Below are positions 21,019-23,374 of a DNA stretch of 23,374 nt, one piece after another. Under the pieces are notes generated by a model. The model was not told the DNA's origin and did not search any database. It was given only the letters and a program-made list of their open reading frames with translations. Where the stretch lies: the IMG/VR virus record IMGVR_UViG_3300021406_000044, positions 1-23,374 of that record; one strand, 5' to 3'. Positions within the stretch are counted from its first letter, which is position 1; each line of letters starts with the position of its first letter. The DNA is from a virus. The position numbers and the translations under genes are program-made.

Positions 21019-21092
21019 TCCCTGCCGGTGTGAAAGCCACATGCTTCGCTGTTAACGAAGAGAACCGGGAGCGTTACCTGGGCGGGGAGCCA
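21019..21092 (+). tRNA. tRNA-Asn(GTT)
   Basis: Acceptor TCCCTGC/GCGGGGA, D-stem GTGT/ACAT, anticodon arm CTTCG-CTGTTAA-CGAAG, T-arm CCGGG-AGCGTTA-CCTGG (unusual loop), G then CCA. One base before tRNA-Cys. Confidence 0.85.
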
Positions 21093-21093
21093 C

Positions 21094-21167
21094 GGCGCCG
21101 TGGGTGAGTAGTGAACTGCTCGTCTGCAAAACGAGTCACACCAGTGCAAATCTGGTCGGCGCCTCCA
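21094..21167 (+). tRNA. tRNA-Cys(GCA)
   Basis: Acceptor GGCGCCG/CGGCGCC, anticodon arm CTCGT-CTGCAAA-ACGAG, T-arm ACCAG-TGCAAAT-CTGGT, discriminator T (the Cys identity base), CCA encoded. Confidence 0.93.
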
Positions 21168-21170
21168 AGT

Positions 21171-21244
21171 GGGATATTGGTACAGAGGCAGTACGTCAGC
21201 TTGCCATGCTGAAAGCACGGGTTCGATTCCCGTATGTCCCTCCA
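21171..21244 (+). tRNA. tRNA-Gly(GCC)
   Basis: Acceptor GGGATAT/ATGTCCC, anticodon arm TCAGC-TTGCCAT-GCTGA, T-loop TTCGATT, T then CCA. Confidence 0.93.
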
Positions 21245-21265
21245 TTTTATTTATAGGAGAAACAA

Positions 21266-21850
21266 TTGCTCTACTCACAGACTCTAGCTTACGTTGGGGT
21301 TCCCACGATACCGTTATCTCAGGCTCAGGCTGGAGATTGTGTTTTTTGTACGTCGCCGGGGTTTGTGGGTTGGGCGATTCGTCTGGGCCAGAAGATCCGC
21401 GGATACGGCAAGTACACTACATGGAGTCATGTTGCATGGCTAGATCGCCCTGTAAGGGACGATTCCGGAAAGGTGGTGGACTGGTATCTTGGACAGGCTC
21501 AGGGACGTGGGGTGTATAACACACAACTTCTGAGCGAACATGGTGGGCAGTACGAGATCATCTCTCTGTCGGCATTTCCTAGAGTGGTCGGAACTAACCA
21601 AGCATGGGAGCAAGATCGTCAGGAAATCTTAACTATGCTAAGAAGCCAACTAGGAACGAAGTATGGTTTCCTTACAATCCTAAGTATCGCGTTTAACGTT
21701 TTAACGCCTAAGTTCATTCGAGTGGATTTCAGACGTGACGGAACATGGATCTGCTCCGGACTGTATGCTTACGGGCTTCTGTCTGGTGGAGGAAAAATAA
21801 CGGGGGACGTGTACCAACAGTTCCCCGCGGAATTAGCAGCAATAGCATAA
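21266..21850 (+). CDS. Permuted NlpC/P60 (YiiX/C92-like) cysteine hydrolase
   Basis: 194 residues from a TTG with AGGAGA upstream; the AGGAG-to-TTG spacing supports this start. Motifs in order: AQAGDCVFC (G23-D24), TTWSHVAWLD (His55), RGVYNTQLLS, YEIISL and, near the end, TWICSGLYAYGLLSGGG (Cys163). In the permuted NlpC/P60 superfamily the His lies before the Cys, as here. Members cleave amide bonds in peptidoglycan or lipids. There is no signal peptide, so it would act in the cytoplasm or need a holin. A lysis or cell-wall role is inference. Confidence 0.7.
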   Translation: MLYSQTLAYVGVPTIPLSQAQAGDCVFCTSPGFVGWAIRLGQKIRGYGKYTTWSHVAWLDRPVRDDSGKVVDWYLGQAQGRGVYNTQLLSEHGGQYEIISLSAFPRVVGTNQAWEQDRQEILTMLRSQLGTKYGFLTILSIAFNVLTPKFIRVDFRRDGTWICSGLYAYGLLSGGGKITGDVYQQFPAELAAIA

Positions 21851-21854
21851 CAAT

Positions 21855-21929
21855 GTGGGTATAGTGAAGTGGCTATCACGTCATCCTTCCAAGTTGAAGT
21901 CAGGAGTTCGAATCTCCTTATCCACTCCA
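21855..21929 (+). tRNA. tRNA-Gly(TCC)
   Basis: Acceptor GTGGGTA/TATCCAC, anticodon loop CTTCCAA with one T/T mismatch in its stem, T-arm AGGAG-TTCGAAT-CTCCT, T then CCA. Confidence 0.9.
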
Positions 21930-21930
21930 T

Positions 21931-22003
21931 TCCCGGCTAGTGTAAGGTAGCACAGCAGCCTTTGAAGCTGTTCGTCTAGGTCCGAGTCCTAGGCTGGGAG
22001 CCA
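21931..22003 (+). tRNA. tRNA-Gln(TTG)
   Basis: Acceptor TCCCGGC/GCTGGGA, D-arm TAGTGTAAGGTAGCACA, anticodon loop CTTTGAA, T-loop TCCGAGT, G then CCA. One base after tRNA-Gly. Confidence 0.92.
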
Positions 22004-22004
22004 C

Positions 22005-22079
22005 GTCACCATAGTTTACCTGGTAAAACCCGACCTTTGTACCGTCGTGAAGTGGGTTCAAGTCCTACTGGTGGCTCCA
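22005..22079 (+). tRNA. tRNA-Thr(TGT)
   Basis: Acceptor GTCACCA/TGGTGGC, anticodon loop TTTGTAC with a C/C closing mismatch, T-arm GTGGG-TTCAAGT-CCTAC, T then CCA. One base after tRNA-Gln. Confidence 0.88.
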
Positions 22080-22093
22080 CCTAAGGAGATTCA

Positions 22094-22264
22094 ATGTCAA
22101 TCGCAGATAGCAGAATCCCACAAGAAGACGAAAGTTTTGCTGAGTGGCAATTTCGAGTAAAACCATACTTGACCGCTTTCAACGCTTTCGTAGACAAGCA
22201 TTACCCAATCGGCTATCGTAGCCCAAAGATTGAATACAAACTCCCAGAAGGAGAAACGATATGA
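22094..22264 (+). CDS. Small unknown protein (56 aa)
   Basis: ATG with AAGGAG 5 bases upstream; MSIADSRIPQEDESFAEWQFRVKPYLTAFNAFVDKHYP, soluble. Its TGA overlaps the next ATG (ATGA), so the two are translationally coupled. Function unknown. Confidence 0.75.
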   Translation: MSIADSRIPQEDESFAEWQFRVKPYLTAFNAFVDKHYPIGYRSPKIEYKLPEGETI

Positions 22265-22509
22265 GTACGAGTGTTACTCTCAATACGCTGAAGTCTGATG
22301 TCAAGGTCATCGCGGCCGACATCGCATCCGTAGGTGCATCCGTAGGTGCCGTACTGGCCGTCGTGGAAAATGCTGCATCCTCTCTGCACATTGCAGGACC
22401 AGAAACAGCAATCATCGTAGCCGTGTCTACTGCTGTGTCGGCAGTGGTTCTAGAGGCTCGTCGCGTTGTAGGCGCTTTGTCCAGCAGCAAGAAGACTGCG
22501 GGGGCTTGA
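22261..22509 (+). CDS. Small hydrophobic protein, holin-like (82 aa)
   Basis: MSTSVTLNTLKSDVKVIAADIASVGASVGAVLAVVENAASS, then ETAIIVAVSTAVSAVVLEARRVVGALSSSKKTAGA. Two Ala/Val-rich segments and a basic C-terminus. The shape would suit a holin, or a minor membrane protein; Ala content is high and charge inside the first segment makes a true membrane span less certain. The start overlaps the previous gene (ATGA). Confidence 0.7.
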   Translation: MSTSVTLNTLKSDVKVIAADIASVGASVGAVLAVVENAASSLHIAGPETAIIVAVSTAVSAVVLEARRVVGALSSSKKTAGA

Positions 22510-22534
22510 CATCATCGAGTCCATCTGTTATAAT
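22506..22534 (+). promoter_or_regulatory. Full-consensus extended -10 promoter
   Basis: TTGACA (22506-22511), 17 bases, TGT then TATAAT (22529-22534). The expected start (about 22541) is the A of the next ATG. Confidence 0.92.
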
Positions 22535-22540
22535 GCAGAT

Positions 22541-22651
22541 ATGCTCGTAAGAACCGTTTTGTGGATAGCGTTAGATTATCTTGCTGCTGCTGCGGCAAGA
22601 GTTGAGAACGCTTGCCATGAGGCGATAGACGTTCTAGACCGCTACTACTAG
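22541..22651 (+). CDS. Small protein from a probably leaderless mRNA (36 aa)
   Basis: ATG lies 7 bases after the TATAAT, so transcription should start at or next to the A. No Shine-Dalgarno can exist on such an mRNA. MLVRTVLWIALDYLAAAAARVENACHEAIDVLDRYY: one amphipathic or membrane-like helix and an acidic end. Leaderless genes are common in actinobacteria. Confidence 0.6.
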   Translation: MLVRTVLWIALDYLAAAAARVENACHEAIDVLDRYY

Positions 22652-22659
22652 GAGGAACC

Positions 22660-22839
22660 ATGACGGAGGACAAGCTAGACAATCTCATTGAAGGAGCGAT
22701 TGACGCTATTGATGAAGTCGGCTGTGATGCGTTACTTTTAACGGTAGCTGAGTCGGCTGAGTTCTATGCTTCAATCGCCGCACACTGCGAAGGATGGAAC
22801 CAAACCCTTCAGATCGAGATGGACCAAGAAGAAGATTAG
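22660..22839 (+). CDS. Small acidic protein (59 aa)
   Basis: ATG with AGGAGGAA 3-4 bases upstream, 8 bases after the previous stop. MTEDKLDNLIEGAIDAIDEVGCDALLLTVAESAEFYASIAAHCEGW: helical, strongly acidic. Cotranscribed with the leaderless gene. The acidic character resembles small host-takeover or DNA-mimic proteins, which is only a hint. Confidence 0.75.
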   Translation: MTEDKLDNLIEGAIDAIDEVGCDALLLTVAESAEFYASIAAHCEGWNQTLQIEMDQEED

Positions 22840-22843
22840 CCGT

Positions 22844-22917
22844 GCGGGAGCGGGGTCGGTACCCCAGCCAGTCTTATTAACTAGCCTTAGCAGGCTCAAC
22901 ACCTGTCTCCCGTACCA
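22844..22917 (+). tRNA. tRNA-Ile(TAT), unusual anticodon loop
   Basis: Acceptor GCGGGAG/CTCCCGT, D-stem GGGG/CCCC, anticodon loop CTTATTA, T-arm GCAGG-CTCAACA-CCTGT, A then CCA. Position 37 is T instead of a purine, and one stem pair is C/A, so the identity (codon AUA) is tentative. Confidence 0.65.
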
Positions 22918-22918
22918 T

Positions 22919-22993
22919 GTTGCCGTAGCTGAGACGGTGTAGCGCCGCCCTGAAGAGGCGGATACGCGGGTTCGATTCCTGCCGGTAACACCA
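22919..22993 (+). tRNA. tRNA-Phe(GAA)
   Basis: Acceptor GTTGCCG/CGGTAAC, anticodon arm CCGCC-CTGAAGA-GGCGG, T-arm GCGGG-TTCGATT-CCTGC, A then CCA. Confidence 0.94.
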
Positions 22994-22994
22994 G

Positions 22995-23070
22995 TGGGGT
23001 ATAGTGTAGGTGGTTCGCACAATACGCTGATAACGTATTAGACTCGGATCGACGCCGGGTGCCCCAACCA
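22995..23070 (+). tRNA. tRNA-Ile(GAT)
   Basis: Acceptor TGGGGTA/TGCCCCA, anticodon arm ATACG-CTGATAA-CGTAT, T-arm CTCGG-ATCGACG-CCGGG (A54), A then CCA. Confidence 0.9.
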
Positions 23071-23071
23071 T

Positions 23072-23148
23072 GCAGGTGTAGCAAAATTTGGTGTTGCAGC
23101 AGCCTTTTAAGCTGACAAAAGCGGGTTCGATTCCTGTCGCCTGCACCA
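23072..23148 (+). tRNA. tRNA-Lys(TTT)
   Basis: Acceptor GCAGGTG/CGCCTGC, anticodon arm GCAGC-CTTTTAA-GCTGA, T-loop TTCGATT, A then CCA. Confidence 0.93.
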
Positions 23149-23149
23149 T

Positions 23150-23223
23150 GCTCCCTTAACATAATGGTAGTGTAACAGGCTTACATCCTGTTAGTGTCAG
23201 TTCGATTCTGGCAGGGAGTACCA
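23150..23223 (+). tRNA. tRNA-Val(TAC)
   Basis: Acceptor GCTCCCT/AGGGAGT, anticodon arm ACAGG-CTTACAT-CCTGT, T-arm GTCAG-TTCGATT-CTGGC, A then CCA. Confidence 0.94.
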
Positions 23224-23228
23224 ACGGC

Positions 23229-23257
23229 TTGACAAATGGAGAGATCCATGTTAAGCT
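23229..23257 (+). promoter_or_regulatory. Promoter before tRNA-His
   Basis: TTGACA (23229-23234), 17 bases, TGT then TAAGCT (23252-23257). The start would be within a base or two of the tRNA-His 5' end. Confidence 0.7.
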
Positions 23258-23263
23258 ATAGAT

Positions 23264-23341
23264 GTGGCGGAAGCTAAAGTGGTCGAAGCACTAGGTCGTG
23301 GCCCTAGTAGGTAGGGGGTTCGAGTCCCCTCCGTCACCCCA
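23264..23341 (+). tRNA. tRNA-His(GTG)
   Basis: Acceptor GTGGCGG/CCGTCAC, D-stem GCT/AGC, anticodon arm CTAGG-TCGTGGC-CCTAG, T-loop TTCGAGT, discriminator C (His identity), then CCA. Position 33 is C instead of U, and base -1 is T rather than the expected G. Confidence 0.88.
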
Positions 23342-23353
23342 TTTAGGAGCAAG

Positions 23354-23374
23354 ATGAAGATTGGACTACGACTA
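23354..23374 (+). CDS. Start of a further gene (cut by window edge)
   Basis: ATG with AGGAG 4 bases upstream, seven codons visible (MKIGLRL). The strong ribosome site and the position right after tRNA-His support a real gene; nothing can be said about its product. Confidence 0.6.

Noticed and set aside
22771-23162. Minus-strand frames of 83-90 codons with repeats of GxxRNRTR-like phrases
   Set aside because: They are the reverse complement of tRNA T-arms (TTCGATTCC...), a known artefact of tRNA clusters.
1-23374. CRISPR array or insertion sequence
   Set aside because: No regularly spaced direct repeats, transposase or terminal inverted repeats were seen; mobile parts are limited to the intein and the HNH gene.

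Overview
This window is part of the genome of a tailed double-stranded DNA phage with a contractile tail (myovirus type). The tail type follows from a tail sheath gene directly beside a tail tube gene, and the head and packaging genes are all present. The host cannot be read off directly. Many GTG/TTG starts, strong Shine-Dalgarno sites, consensus sigma70-type promoters with extended -10 elements, one apparently leaderless gene and a DUF6582-like domain make an actinobacterial (Gram-positive) host a reasonable guess, but that is inference. The phage could also be known only from metagenomes.

Left part (1-16386), all on the minus strand and to be read from right to left. A consensus promoter at about 16431-16459 starts a leftward late operon: a Cys-rich protein, three very small genes and a small membrane protein, the large terminase subunit (interrupted by a LAGLIDADG intein), portal, two small proteins, a Mu gpF-like head morphogenesis protein, a prohead protease with a long acidic scaffold-like tail and a zinc ribbon, the major capsid protein (with an inserted beta-sandwich domain), head-tail adaptor and neck proteins, tail sheath, tail tube, a tail assembly chaperone with a probable -1 frameshift extension, and the start of the tape measure protein, which runs off the left edge. 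Many genes abut or overlap by 1-4 bases (TAATG, ATGA), so translation is probably coupled.

Right part (16387-23374), plus strand. Three promoters in a row drive a large tRNA array away from the late operon. I can fold 29 tRNAs covering 19 amino acids (all but Met). Many lie 1 base apart and most encode CCA. Several have T-loops that break the TTCRANY rule; four share a GGCRGNA loop. Two further loci have a tRNA 3' half lying upstream of a matching 5' half, as in circularly permuted tRNA genes. Between the tRNAs are an HNH homing endonuclease, several very small (mostly membrane) proteins, a permuted NlpC/P60-like protein and long noncoding stretches full of hairpins, including a pair of hairpins with perfectly complementary loops just upstream of the HNH gene. 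Further promoters (17007, 20618, 22506, 23229) restart transcription along the array.

The least explained parts are the structured RNA between 17803 and 18326, the permuted tRNA candidates, and the GGCRGNA-loop tRNAs.
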